Origin: Aricia agestis
Lineage: Eukaryota > Arthropoda > Insecta > Lepidoptera > Lycaenidae
Reading direction: 5' to 3'
Assembly (NCBI RefSeq): GCF_905147365.1
Contig: NC_056409.1
Location: 20,403,001 to 20,467,000, forward strand
DNA: 64,000 nucleotides
Shown: one piece after another, positions 12,801 through 24,722 of the stretch
How positions within the stretch are numbered: position 1 is the stretch's first letter
Layout of the letters: each line of letters begins with the position of its first letter
The notes under the pieces: generated by a model
Told to the model about the DNA's origin: nothing
Seen by the model: the letters and a program-made list of their open reading frames with translations, nothing else
Database searches by the model: none
Position numbers and translations under genes: made by a program

Positions 12801-13185
12801 AAAATTACCACCCGCCTGTCCACGCTTTGTCTACAACGATCACTTGCCTTTTTTGGCCACATAGCCCGCCGGGAGCCTAATAATCTTGAGAGTCTCATAC
12901 TAGCTGGGCAATTAGAGGGGAAAAGAGGCAGAGGCAGAGTGGCTACACGATGGACAGACGCGATTGTCAAGGCTGCTGACTGCACGTTCCAGGAGGCATT
13001 TCATCAGGCCAAAAATAGAGACAAGTGGAGAGCCCTATCCCAGAAAGCAAATTTTGGTGGTCACGTCCCTCAGCCATGAGGATACGACTAGGAAGAAGAA
13101 GATACAATAAACAATACAAAAAACGATCGAAACGATCTACATCAATCACGACAACCATGATTGACTATGATTGACTATGACTATC
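9810..13185 (+). mobile_element. Near full-length RTE-type LINE
   Basis: A non-LTR retrotransposon of about 3.4 kb. A GC-richer 5' untranslated region (about 9810-10030) precedes the coding part at 10031-13079, and a short 3' tail ends in a small tandem repeat of gattgacta units near 13158-13180. RTE elements are usually 3-4 kb with one main frame and a 3' end of short repeats rather than poly(A), which fits. The 5' boundary is set where the composition changes and is approximate; I did not find a convincing target duplication. Confidence 0.75.
10031..13079 (+). pseudogene. RTE LINE endonuclease-reverse transcriptase, frameshifted
   Basis: The protein would copy the LINE RNA into DNA at a nick it makes itself. 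The first 755 codons (10031-12298) hold an apurinic-type endonuclease: TWNVRG at residues 71-76, SETH at 101-104, GDF at 207-209 and the catalytic GSDHQ at 302-306. A reverse transcriptase follows, with VDYAKAFD near residues 659-666 and GVRQGCILSP near 716-725. The frame then slips near 12230, so the catalytic FADD box (12301-12312) lies in another frame. It slips again near 12385, after which 12420-13079 encodes the C-terminus with MLGIPWTAHRT and FFGHIARRE. The start ATG has a good context (ccaccatga). With two frameshifts the copy is inactive, although coding is otherwise well preserved, which suggests modest age. The RTE assignment is confident; the exact family is unknown. Confidence 0.88.
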
Positions 13186-13189
13186 ACAG

Positions 13190-14838
<1,649 letters not shown>

Positions 14839-14869
14839 AGATTTTACCTTATGCCATAAAAAATAGACT

Positions 14870-16143
14870 TTGCCACCTCGTTGCAAATTAGTTTCACTTG
14901 ATGTCGATAGTTTAGAAACATTGGGTATTTTAAGGAATGCACTAGAAAAACGTTTACCTCCTAGTGAAATTAATGAATTGCTTACTCTTACTAAAACATG
15001 CATGGAACAAAATTACTTTCGATTTAACGGCGAATTCTTTGTTCAAGAAGACGGTCTAGCTATGGGTTCACCTTTAAGTCCTTTGATGGCCGAAATATTT
15101 ATGGACGATTTTGAACAAAGAAATATCGTCGTTAATAAAAGTATTTTATATTACTTTAGATATGTAGATGATTGTTTTCTTTGTTGGACGGGTACACAGA
15201 GACAACTGGACGTTTTTGTAAAAGAACTAAATAAAAAACATATTAAAATTAAATTCAAATTAGAATGTGAAGATAATAACACCCTACATTTTCTCGATTT
15301 ATCTACTACTAGAGTTAATAATAAACACAGTTTTGGAATCTTTCGCAAGCCGACATATACTAATACTACTATTCATGCATCGTCATGTCATCCTTGGCAA
15401 CACAAACTCGCGGCCTTTCATAGTTACGTTCATAGATTATTATTATCAATCCCTCTTAGTAAAGATAATTATCAAAATGAGCTTAATATTATTTTCCAAA
15501 TTGCGACATCCAACGGATATAGTCCAAAAATCATTAATAATATTTTGAAAAATAAAAACAAGAAAGAACTGGTTAAGTTTTTGTACGCAGGTCCTTTTGA
15601 TAAAGAGATAGTTAAATATAAGTCCAGTTTGACCTACATGGGAGAGGTATCTGCACGCTTATCCAAAATAATGAAAAGCAACGATATGCATGTTGCATTC
15701 AGGACAAATAATACTTTAAAACATCATTTGTGTCATAATAAAGACCAGATTGATAAAAAATATCAATCCGGTGTCTATGAGATCGATTGTCCTGAATGCG
15801 ATAGTGTATACGTGGGTCAAACTGGACGCAGCATCGAGACTCGGTATAAAGAACATATCGCGGCTTATAGAAATGGTCATCCTGATAAGTCACATTTTGC
15901 TAAACATCTTTTAGATAGTAATCACACTGTGCCCGATGGCCATTCCTATAAAGTTTTACATAAATGCGATAAAGGCTTTCGGCTGAGCGTGTTGGAACAA
16001 TTAGAGATCATAAAAGAAAAGAAAAATAACAGATTTGCATTGTTGAATGACCAAACTTGCTTGACTACGTCACCGCTTATTAATATGTTCGGGGGTACTA
16101 GTGAGAGTAGTGGGGGTAGTGGGGATAGTAGCAGGGCTCGATA
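14870..16143 (+). pseudogene. Penelope-like element RT + GIY-YIG nuclease, 5'-truncated
   Basis: A single uninterrupted frame of about 424 residues encodes the C-terminal half of a Penelope-like retroelement protein. The reverse transcriptase part shows GLAMGSPLSPLMAEIFMDDF near residues 62-81 and the catalytic FRYVDD near 96-101, followed by the thumb-like region (LHFLDLSTTR). A GIY-YIG endonuclease follows: GVYEIDCPECDSVYVGQTGR near 301-320 with the conserved Arg and Glu in ETRYKEH. The protein ends in a Ser/Gly-rich tail. Complete family members have roughly 700-900 residues, so the N-terminal half is missing, including the first reverse transcriptase motifs; an in-frame TAG lies just upstream and no true start codon is present. 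The intact frame suggests a fairly recent insertion. The family is confident; function is lost through truncation. Confidence 0.9.
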
Positions 16144-16144
16144 G

Positions 16145-16180
16145 TGTATAAAAGGCGGTGTTTTGGCCGGTGGCGGCACT
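16145..16180 (+). promoter_or_regulatory. Putative TATA promoter of the Penelope pseudo-LTR
   Basis: tgtataaaaggcgg just after the coding frame is a strong TATA box. Transcription would begin about 25-30 bases downstream, near 16175-16180, so that the hammerhead-like motif would lie at the 5' end of the RNA. Inferred from sequence only. Confidence 0.5.
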
Positions 16181-16187
16181 TAACGGA

Positions 16188-16246
16188 CGTTGTTCGTAGA
16201 GTCCACATCCTGAGGATGCTCCGGTGTTGGGACGAAACGCGCGACG
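16188..16246 (+). ncRNA. Hammerhead-ribozyme-like motif
   Basis: The core boxes CTGAGGA (16210-16216, matching CUGANGA) and GAAA (16234-16237) are in hammerhead order. CGTTGTTCGT (16188-16197) can pair with ACGCGCGACG (16237-16246) in nine of ten positions, two of them G-U, forming the closing stem. GTA (16196-16198) is then the cleavage triplet of a type III layout. Stem II could form from gctcc and ggga-c with a bulge; stem I is short (GA/TC). Hammerheads are known in Penelope-like pseudo-LTRs, so position supports the call. The weak stem I and an extra base after the first core box lower confidence in activity. Confidence 0.55.
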
Positions 16247-16469
16247 AGGTTTTCAACCTGCATGGTGGTGAGGGGCCTTACACGGATTTGCCAACATTAT
16301 TGCTTGTGTGGTGGTGGTGTTTGCAAGTTCTTGCATGCGAGTGTACGCATAGGCAGTGTGGGAGGAGGGAGGTGCTGTACGCATGCCTATGCGTACTGCA
16401 CTCACTCATTTACTTAAAGGTGGAAGTTGTTTTCGCGGAATATTGCTAAAAATAATAACAAACTAAATT

Positions 16470-17600
16470 TAAACTATGGATTTCCGCAAAGTAACGCCTG
16501 ATTCCATTAACTGTGTGAACAATTGACAAACTTGTCTTGACCATTGGTTGGCCACTTTCTATTAGAGGTCCGTCAGTTGCCATTCTCCATAAAAAGGTTA
16601 TAATAAAGGTTTTCGGCCTAAAAGCCTTTTACAAACTTTGACCCATTGTTTTACCCTTCTCAAGTGTAATTTGCTAAAAAAGTGGTTAAATGCTCTTCGC
16701 CGTCCCATGTATCACTCGAAACTGAATCGAAATTGCTCCAGGGGATGGACATTTATATTCTCCATCTTACAGATATAAATAAAAATGCATTTTAAATTTT
16801 GTTAGTACCGCGAACCGATTTGTCTAATTTAGTCTTGAAATATTTGCGGAATATTCTATGTTTAATTCCACGAAATTTATAACATATTGCCTATGTAATC
16901 GTAGTCCACAAGTTTAACTATCAAATGATACCTTTTTTATCTTCATAGGATATTTACATGAGAAGTACTGGTCAGATAAGTGTGAAAGCCCGAGAAAAAC
17001 TAAAATGGCTGCCATTTTACAACCGTGAGAGAGAGAAAAAATTTGAGGGCCAATTTGTCGATAAAATATGCCATAGATCATGACATTAGAGGATCGGACA
17101 CCGGTGTCGGGACACATTGTATATGGGAGTTAGGAGGACGACTGTTACGGTCGGACTGATCGCAGGCCAATCTAACCGGATTCGTGTACGGAGTCAACAA
17201 AACAAGAGCCCGGCCAGTTCTGCCTGCGATCAGTTCGACCTGATATAATCGGCCGTACAAACTTGAAACATCATGGGAAAGCATTTAAAAAAAGAAGAGA
17301 TTGTAGAAACTCTGTCTGCTTCTGCTGTCGGTCAATACTGTTTATTGTGTGTTGTACATACTGATGTTGAGCTAGAATATGTATGGGTCTACCAGGATCT
17401 GATGGCAACTTTTGACGGCAGATTTTCAAAAAATATCATTGATCATTGGATAAATTTTTATATATAAATTACATGTTTCACACACAGAATCAGCCGCAAA
17501 AGGATCAAATGTTTTATTCCAATTACCCCGGTATTGCTAGAGTCAATTTTTTTTTCTCATTTTTTGCCATCAGATTCTGGTAGACCTATAATAATAATAA
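16470..17600. other. No recognised gene; one inverted repeat
   Basis: An inverted repeat pairs cggactgatcgcaggc (about 17143) with gcctgcgatcagttcg (about 17222), probably an old MITE. A 64-codon frame at 17273-17467 has no recognisable domain. Confidence 0.4.
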
Positions 17601-17605
17601 TTTAT

Positions 17606-17815
17606 AATAGCTCCCACACCGGTTGCGGTGACGGTGGCCGTTTTAATTGAAACCAGGCCATAATTTTATAGTGCCCAAGTGTGTGCGCAGTCCACAAGAG
17701 CACTCTCTATTCCTTTACTCTCATAACGAAGTGAAAACCGACACGACCGGCGAGAGATCAGGCGCAGGACCGACTTTTTACATGCCCATCCGACGCATCG
17801 ATCATCTTACTTATT
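17606..17815 (-). mobile_element. SINE, head missing
   Basis: Minus-strand copy of the SINE body seen in full at 22200-22552 and 30466-30824, sharing ccgactttttacatgcccat and gagagatcaggcgcaggacc. The tRNA-like head is missing, so this is a 5'-truncated retroposon. Confidence 0.8.
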
Positions 17816-18080
17816 GAGCCCGGCATAAAAATTAAGACTCACTGCAAACCTAGCAATGAGTGGACTAACAGTGTCAGTTAATTAAGGCTGAAGAGCTTTA
17901 TATAAAACTTAAAAGTGACTTGCTCATAACTATATAAGATTGAAGTATACAATACCACAACACTGCATTCAATTAGATGCTGTGACGCCATGATGCAAGC
18001 AGTGATTGAGCGCAATTATCTATGCTATTTTAGTATGCTGTGCCAATTTCTAACGTCTGTTAAAGTTAACTGTCGATTAA

Positions 18081-18238
18081 CGGCCGTTCCCAATATTTGA
18101 TCTATCTCTGGTTTTACCCTACTAGAGATAGGAATAGCTCACATTAGACATTAGAGACATATATTTTATGTCAATTCAATGTTAGCTGCGATCGGTTGTA
18201 TGTAAAACCAGAGATAGATTTAATATTGGGAACGGCCG
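18081..18238. mobile_element. Harbinger-like MITE B, chimeric copy
   Basis: Termini CGGCCGTTCCCAATATT in inverted orientation. The left arm matches the copies at 47188 and 54197. The right arm departs from them between about 18170 and 18205, where ttatgtcaattcaatgttag replaces the expected palindromic partner. That replacing word is a component of another MITE family (25669-25834). Confidence 0.85.
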
Positions 18239-18435
18239 TTAGCATCATATTGTTACCTACTGTTTGTAGGAACAGTATAAATTAAGGCAATAAAAGTGAT
18301 AGAATTTTAAGTGTGTCTATTATTGAAATCAAATAATATTTTTAATCAAACCGCTTCTTTTTGTTTTGATACCATCTTACAATCGTAAGGAGAGATAAAA
18401 GCAAACCAGGAAGACACGTATATTATCTACTTAAG

Positions 18436-19504
18436 TATATAAAACTCAAAGGTGACTGACTGATTAACAGTGATCTATGAACGCGCACAGCCCAAACCAC
18501 TGGACGGATCGGACTGAAATTTGGCATGCAGGTAAATGTTATTACGTAGGCATCCAAAAAGAAAGGATTTTGATCAATTCTGTCCCCAAGGGGTTAAAAG
18601 TTTGTATATAGTGTTACGGTACATGGTATACGGACACGTGGTGCCATCTAGCGACAAACCAGCGAAGCTTACCGAGGGAGCACAGGCAAGATAAATCCCC
18701 AACTCAATACTAGATGGCATGAGGTGCGCAAGTACATACTCGAACCTTCTAGAAAGGTCCAATGTTTGTTTACGTGTTTACCGTTTATTTGTTTGCGTGT
18801 TTACGTGTTTTAATTTAGACCTTATGACTGAGTGCATAAGGTCTAAATTAAATTCAACTTACTGCACTTATCGTAAGGACGGCAGTTTTATTGTGGTACA
18901 TGCCCGAGCCTCCTAGAAAGTTCCCACGGTTGTTTACTTGTTTACGTGAATCGGGAACTTTCTGGAATTCGTCTCGCCATATAAAAAGAGCCGCAGGCAG
19001 GCCCGGTAAGTCAGTTCAATCTGAGCGATCTTCGAGGCGACAACAAGTGATCAATAGTGAGTGAACCAGTGAAACCTGCGACTTGGCTACGACCTAGGTC
19101 AGTGATGGTGCTTAGTGATTGGACCTAGTGATTAGTGTTTGGACTTAGTGCTAAGTGTTGTGACCTAGTGTGTGCTTGTGTGACCTGGCCTTAGTGAATA
19201 AAGTCTTCAAGAGAGTCAGCAGGTCTTTCTCTCCAAATCCTCGAACCCTAGCACGTAACAATATTATAATGTGGGATATGTGTGTGGAGGCCAAGCGAGG
19301 TGTTATGCTAGGTCAGGCCGGAGCCCACGTGATACATCTCAGCTGTCGTATATATACCGACGCGCTAAGAAAACTTCGATAGCGCGATGCAGGAATGTTA
19401 GGCGAATTGTGGGTACCGCCATCACTCCCCCCCGAAGACCGGTTGTGGGTACCGCCACAATAATAATAATTTTAATGCGAGCGAAGCCGCGGGCATGAGC
19501 TCGT
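18436..19504 (+). mobile_element. Helitron-like element (family 2) split by an LTR
   Basis: The left part has the family's opening tatataaaactcaaagg followed by gtgactgactgatt and accactggacggatcg. The right part ends in gcgagcgaagccgcggg, the complement of the end seen at 62815. A 649-bp solo LTR separates the halves. Family 2 copies also occur, reversed, at 41960-42486 and 62795-63055. Whether this is a Helitron is inferred from its end structure. Confidence 0.5.
18612..19260 (+). mobile_element. Solo LTR, copy 1
   Basis: It begins TGTTACGG and ends CGTAACA. It contains a TATA box in catataaaaag (about 18979-18986) and an AATAAA signal at 19197-19202, and matches the LTR at 56691-57267 in order and sequence. 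There is no gag-pol sequence next to it, so it is a recombination remnant. Flanks are ATAG (left) and ATAT (right), a possible decayed 4-bp target duplication. It is about 70 bp longer than copy 2, partly because of a hairpin at 18809-18852 that copy 2 lacks. The retrotransposon family is not identified; a 4-bp duplication would suit Ty3/Gypsy. Confidence 0.75.
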
Positions 19505-20217
19505 GATATACAAAACTAAGTATTATGGCAATCTATACACATTATTTTCACAATTTTCAGTAATGCCGTCACGACAAAAATAAGTAAGTAAATAAAATGT
19601 AACAGAATACTGAAATAAACTTGTACATAGCCTGAGAAAGTTCTAGACCCGCAACAAAGAGAAAGTATCGCTTCGGAAACAAACCCTTTATTAAAAATAC
19701 TTCGGACTCTGATTCAATTTAAGTTGGGCGCTTGCTAATTTTACCACTGTATAAACCCATTTATAAAGTGCCTTTGCGCTTTTCAAGACTAGGAACCAAC
19801 TTTTATTCCATTATCCATGTACACATTAAGGCCACTGTCACAGAATAGATAATAGTACAAGTCCACATCGGGCCAACGCATGGAACCAGCGCATTGGGTA
19901 AACGTGTAAAAAAGGCCTTGGGCGATAAGTTGGGAGCGACATTCCAGTTTACAGTAAACACTTTAAATATAAATTATAATAAATCGAATGATGCAGGATT
20001 TGTCAAAATCTGATGGCGCGCAACTCTTTCTTTTACTAAATCGCAGCGGGCGTCCTTTCGAAGCAGTTCCCGGCTGATGTCTGCTCTTTCTTAAAGTCTT
20101 CTCCCTCATCGGTTTTGGACTTTGATGATGTTGCCATTTATTCCAATGCAGGAAACTTATGACCTTCGTGGGGCTCTTGCCACGCTCGTCCGCGCCACGC
20201 TCTAAGGGCCTGGAGCT
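19505..20217. other. No supported gene
   Basis: Short frames in the region 19840-20217 (GC-richer) have no recognisable domain. It may be a decayed repeat flanking the foldback that follows. Confidence 0.35.
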
Positions 20218-20522
20218 GTACCACGAAGCCGTTTTGAGACTCAAACAATCGTACGAGAATGCCGCGTCCTACTCTAAGTGTCTAAGCACACTAGGCCGAA
20301 GTTACGCGGCGGAAATTCCGATTGATTACGCCAGCAATGTCAAACGCATACAATATACGGACGGAACGCGACGGAATAGTGTGCCATCGGTAATTTAAAA
20401 TACATTGCGGACGTAATCATGCGGAATTTGCCGCGTAACTTCGGCCTAGTGTGCTTAGACACTTAGAGTAGGACGCGGCATTCTCGTACGATTGTTTGAG
20501 TCTCAAAACGGCTTCGTGGTAC
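20218..20522. repeat. Foldback element with ~100-bp arms
   Basis: Bases 20218-20320 are almost perfectly complementary to 20420-20522 (words taccacgaagccgttttgag and gccgcgtcctactctaag). A third, degraded half copy follows at about 20618-20730, again with gccgcgtcctactctaa and ctgtttgagtctcaaa. It is non-coding; the superfamily is unknown. Confidence 0.85.
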
Positions 20523-21171
20523 GGCCCCTGATTACACCTACCGAAAAAAGTGGCCAGACAGTGCCCTCGGCCTAGCACATTCATAATAAACACACCGAGT
20601 GCTTGGGCGAAAGCTTGCCGCGTCCTACTCTAACAAACGTGAAACGACGTTGTTAGAGCAGGACCCAGCATTCTCGTTCGACTGTTTGAGTCTCAAAGCA
20701 GTTTCATGGTACCGACCCAGGCTGCCGCTGTACCACGGAGGCGTTATGGAAATTGTGACACCTGCGCACAAGGATATTTTGTGAAGCGCCGCACCGTGAC
20801 CCTTCTCTTACTCTTTGTACTTGTCTTCTGGTCTTCAGACCTTATGAATGAAATATAAGCACTCTAAACATGTTCCACTTCCCCATTTTTGACCAAACAC
20901 GTCCTGCTGATGATGACAAAATGACGAATAATTGTCGTGCCAGTACTTTGTTGCAGCCCTGGCACGTTCAAGCGCAAGTCATTGCACTTGTGGTAGGTTA
21001 CACGTGTAGGTAATTAATAGTTATGAGGACAACACTGGAAACTAATAAGTATTATTGCCGTACTATTCTTGACGTAACTACGAGTATTGTTACATATTGT
21101 TTTGTAGATTTGGAGATTTATGTTGTAGTACCTATATACTATCAGAGAAAAATATTGATAGATACGTTATA

Positions 21172-21495
21172 CGTGGGAGAGCCATGCTTCGGCACGAATG
21201 GGCCGGCTCGACCGGATAAATAGCACGTTCTCACAGAAAACCGGCGTGAAACAGCGCTTGCGCTGTGTTTCGCCGAGTGAGTGAGTTTACCGGAGGCCCA
21301 ATCCCCTACCCTATTCCCTTTCCTACCCTCCCCTATTCCCTTCCCTTCCCTACCCTCCCCTATTACCCTATTCCCTCTTAAAAGGCCGGCAACGCACATG
21401 CAGCTCTTCTGATGCTGCGAGTGTCCATGGGCGACGGAAGTTGCTTTCCATCAGGTGACCCGTTTGCTCGTTTGCCCCCTTATTTCATAAAAAAA
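21172..21495 (+). mobile_element. SINE-like retroposon C with LINE-derived tail
   Basis: The head is acgtgggagagccatgcttc and gaaacagcgcttgcgctg; a CT-rich minisatellite (ccctattccc units) follows. The tail is gtccatgggcgacggaag...gcttt, ending in poly(A). The tail is shared with the LINE 3' end at 29658-29951, so mobilisation by that LINE is likely. Other copies: 24379-24719 (minus) and 61205-61530 (plus). Confidence 0.75.
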
Positions 21496-21559
21496 AAATA
21501 ATAAAAAAAAAAAAAAAAGATGACGGACGGATCAGTTTAGTATATTTTTTTATGTTAGC

Positions 21560-21815
21560 CTTAGATACTATCCCACTGCTGGGCAAAGGCCTCCCCCAGT
21601 GTCTTCCACTTATTTCGCTCCAGCGCCACCGTTGACCAGCCCGGCTGGTACGCCTCCAGCTCATCGCGCCATCTTTTCCTGGGCCGGCCACGGTTGCGTC
21701 TTCCATCTTCAGGTACCCACTCTGTCGATATCTTTGCCCAGCGATCGGGATGCATACGGCTAATGTGGCCAGCCCAATCCCACTTTAGCTTAGCCGCCTT
21801 AACTCCTACGTCTGT
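21560..21815 (-). pseudogene. LINE ORF2 C-terminal fragment
   Basis: The minus-strand translation reads WAGHISRMHPDRWAKI, then GRRNRGRPRKRWRDEL and a Trp-rich end (LERNKWKTLGEAFAQQW). This is the conserved end of LINE reverse transcriptase polyproteins, where a GRP.RW segment precedes a final helix. The rest of the element is missing. It belongs to a different family from the LINE at 9810, which has GRGRVATRW in the equivalent place. Confidence 0.75.
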
Positions 21816-21825
21816 AGTATTATAT

Positions 21826-22023
21826 ATAATAATTATTATTACTTAGATGACGACCGTAACTCCATTTCGCCAAAATTATCCTATGCTGGGACAGAAAGTA
21901 TTCCATGCCCTTTTCCGGGACTCCAAGTATCTTCATACCAAATTTCAGCAAAATCGGTTTAGCGGTTTGGGCGTGAAGAGTAAACAGACAGACACACTTT
22001 CGCATTTATAATATTAGTATGGA
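21826..22023 (-). mobile_element. Helitron 5' fragment
   Basis: In reverse it starts atccatactaatattataa and continues with aatgcgaaagtgtgtctgtc and the conserved 'gctaaaccgattttgctgaa' block. The 3' hairpin and CTAGT end are absent. Confidence 0.75.
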
Positions 22024-22199
22024 TACTTTTTTCACTAGTTTTAGACTACTTTTAGTATCCAGGGATACTTTTCAGTTTTCTATTTTTTTTTTATTTACTT
22101 ACCATTTAAAACAATACATATTACAAAACATAATATTCATCGAGAAACCACGAAGGTTTATTAAGACGATATTACAAGTTAGTACCATATTATTATTTA

Positions 22200-22552
22200 G
22201 CACCTCCGTGGTCTAGTGGTATAGAGCGCGGCTCTTGACTCGGAGGTCGTGGGTTCGATTCCCGCGTTGGAAACATGTTATTTCCAAGTTTGGTTAGGAC
22301 AATGCAGGCTGATCACCTGATTGTCTGTCAAGTAAGATGATCCATGCGTCGGATGGGCATGTAAAAAGTCGGTCCTGCGCCTGATCTCTCGCCAGTCGTG
22401 TCGGTCGTCCGTCCCACTGGGCTATGAGAGTAAAGGAATAGAGAGTGCTCTTGTGTACTGCGCACACACTTGGGCACTATAAATTACTCCTGCGTAGCTG
22501 GCCTGGTTTCAATGAAACCGACCACCGTCACCGAAACCGGTGTGGGAGCTAT
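22200..22552 (+). mobile_element. tRNA-derived SINE, full length
   Basis: The head cctccgtggtctagtggt is followed by B box GGTTCGATTCC (22252-22262), an internal RNA polymerase III promoter. The body contains gatccatgcgtcggatgggc and ccagtcgtgtcggtc and ends near ccggtgtgggagctattat. The head is tRNA-like but has no paired acceptor stem. It is followed directly by a Helitron start at about 22558. Confidence 0.85.
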
Positions 22553-22555
22553 TAT

Positions 22556-22590
22556 ATTATCCATACTAATATTATAAATGCGAAAGTATC

Positions 22591-22633
<43 letters not shown>

Positions 22634-23160
22634 TGCTTTCACGCCAAAACTACTGAACCGATTGCAATGAAATTTTGTACACAGTTATTCTAGAGTCTGA
22701 GAAAGGACATAGGCTACATTTTGATGTGGGAAAATATCTTATTTCCATGAAAATATCGATGAAAATTTATTCGCATTGCGCAGGCCAGCGCTCATCCCGG
22801 GGGTCCTGGGTTCGAGTCCCGCAGGCGGAACAAGTTTTCAATGTTCCTGGGTCTTGGATGTGTATTAAAATAATATTTCAAAAATCTTAAATATATTTTA
22901 TGTATAATATTATAAAAAATCCAGAAATATATCGATGCAATTTAGTTCTAATACGATTCAACAGATGGCGTTTTATTTTATTTTAGTTCTAATACGATTC
23001 AACAGATGGCTTTTTATTTTTTACTTAAATATATTTTATGTATCTATACTTCTATACTAATCCATACTAATATTATAAATGCGAAAGTATCTCTGTCTGT
23101 CTGTCAGTCTGTCTGTCTCACTTTCACGCCAAAAACTAATATTATAAATGCGAAAGTATC

Positions 23161-23207
<47 letters not shown>

Positions 23208-23960
23208 GCCTGTCTTGCTTTCACGCCAAAATTACTGAACCGATTGCAATGAAATTTTGTACACAGTTATTCTAGAGTCTGAGAAAGGACATAGGCTACA
23301 TTTTGATGTGGGAAAATATCTTATTTCCATGAAAATATCGATGAAAATTTATTCGCATTGCGCAGGCCAGCGCTCATCCCGGGGGTCCTGGGTTCGAGTC
23401 CCGCAGGCGGAACAAGTTTTCAATGTTCCTGGGTCTTGGATGTGTATTAAAATAATATTTCAAAAATCTTAAATATATTTTATGTATAATATTATAAAAA
23501 ATCCAGAAATATATCGATGCAATTTAGTTCTAATACGATTCAACAGATGGCGTTTTATTTTATTTTAGTTCTAATACGATTCAACAGATGGCGTTTTTTT
23601 TTTTTACTTAAATATATTTTTTCACGCCAAAACTACTGAACCGATTGCAATGAAATTTTGTATACAGTTATTCTAGAGTCTGAGAAAGGACATAGACTAC
23701 ATTTTGATGTGGGAAAATATCTTATTTCCATGAAAATTTCGATGAAAATGAATTCGCATTGCGCGTGGCCAGCGCTCATCCCGGGGGTCCTGGGTTCGAG
23801 TCCCGCAGGCGGAACAAAAAGTTTTCAATGTTCCTGGGTCTTGGATGTGTATTAAAATAAAATTTCAAAAATCTTAAACATATTTTATGTATAATATTAT
23901 AAAAAATCCAGAAATATATCGATGGAATGAACATTTTAGTTCTAATACGATTCAACAGAT
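22556..23960 (+). repeat. Three tandem Helitron/SINE-like units (~400-580 bp)
   Basis: Each unit has a Helitron 5' part with (TCTG)n (units 1 and 2), then a tRNA-like segment with B box gggttcgagtccc, then the phrase ttctaatacgattcaacaga. Units start near 22558, 23050 and 23622; the third lacks its 5' end. Bases 22633-22990 and 23215-23575 differ at one position that I can see (aaactactg versus aaattactg) until they diverge at the T-rich end. Such identity indicates a recent tandem duplication. Confidence 0.85.
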
Positions 23961-24054
23961 GGCGTTTTATTTTTTACTTTATTGTAACATAGAACTAATC
24001 ATACTTATTAGTTAGTATGTTTTTGTTTATAGTTTTTAATACGTTAGAATATTA

Positions 24055-24378
24055 TCTATACTAATATTATAAATGCGAAAGTATCTCTGTCTGTCTGTCT
24101 GTCTGTCTCGCTTTCACGCCAAAACTACTGAACCGATTGTAATGAAATTTTGTACACAGATAGTCTAAAGCCTGAGAAAGGACATAGGCTACTTTTTAAC
24201 TGGAAAAGGGGGTTGTAAGGGGGTGAAAATGCGTAAATTTGGTCAAATTAAGTTAGTTCCAAAAACTCAAAATAGATGGCGCCAAGAGTCCCCTAGATCG
24301 CGCTATTGCTTGCTCATGCGTATTTCTATAAGAGGTTGTACCATGTCAAACATGGGTTTTCGATTCTTTCGATTGTTA
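24055..24378 (+). mobile_element. Helitron, 3'-truncated
   Basis: TC dinucleotide start, tctatactaatattataaat, then (TCTG)n and the 'ccgattgtaatgaaattttg' block. It runs parallel to the complete copy at 24723 until tttcgattgttatttt, where a minus-strand retroposon begins; the 3' hairpin is missing. Confidence 0.8.
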
Positions 24379-24719
24379 TTTTTTTTTTATATGAAATAAG
24401 GGGGCAAACGAGCAAACGGGTCACCTGATGGAAAGCAACTTCCGTCGCCCATGGACACTCGCAGCACCAGAAGAGCTGCAGGTGCGTTGCCGGCCTTTTA
24501 AGAGGAAATAAGGTAATAGGGAAGGGTAGGGATGGGAAGGGAAGGGAATATGGGAGGGTAGGGAAGGAAATAGGGTAGGGGATTGGGCCTCCGGTAAACT
24601 CACTCACTCGGCGAAACACAGCGCAAGCGCTGTTTCACGCCGGTTTTCTGTGAGAACGTGGTATTTCTCCGGTCGAGCCGGCCCGTTCGTGCCGAAGCAT
24701 GGCTCTCCCACGTTATACA
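24379..24719 (-). mobile_element. SINE-like retroposon C, minus strand
   Basis: Full-length copy read from the complement: head at about 24715 (acgtgggagagccatgcttc), minisatellite at about 24500-24590 and tail ending in poly(A), seen here as poly(T) at 24378-24390. Confidence 0.8.
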
Positions 24720-24722
24720 CGT

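Larger units (their letters stand above)
16144..16460 (+). mobile_element. Penelope 3' region (pseudo-LTR)
   Basis: GC-rich sequence continues directly from the coding frame and contains a TATA box, a hammerhead-like motif and GT-rich runs before composition drops near 16450. Penelope-like elements often carry repeated pseudo-LTRs; here only the 3' copy survives. The right edge is approximate. Confidence 0.65.

Noticed and set aside
19840..20244. Conserved coding exons in a GC-richer block
   Set aside because: Frames on both strands are interrupted and lack recognisable motifs; the adjoining foldback explains part of the composition.
22252..22262. Possible tRNA genes (several ggttcgattcc boxes)
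   Set aside because: The flanks do not form an acceptor stem and the following text is shared SINE body; they are SINE heads.
22588..22631. CRISPR-like array of (TCTG)n repeats
   Set aside because: It is a simple microsatellite inside Helitron copies, with no spacers, in a eukaryotic genome.
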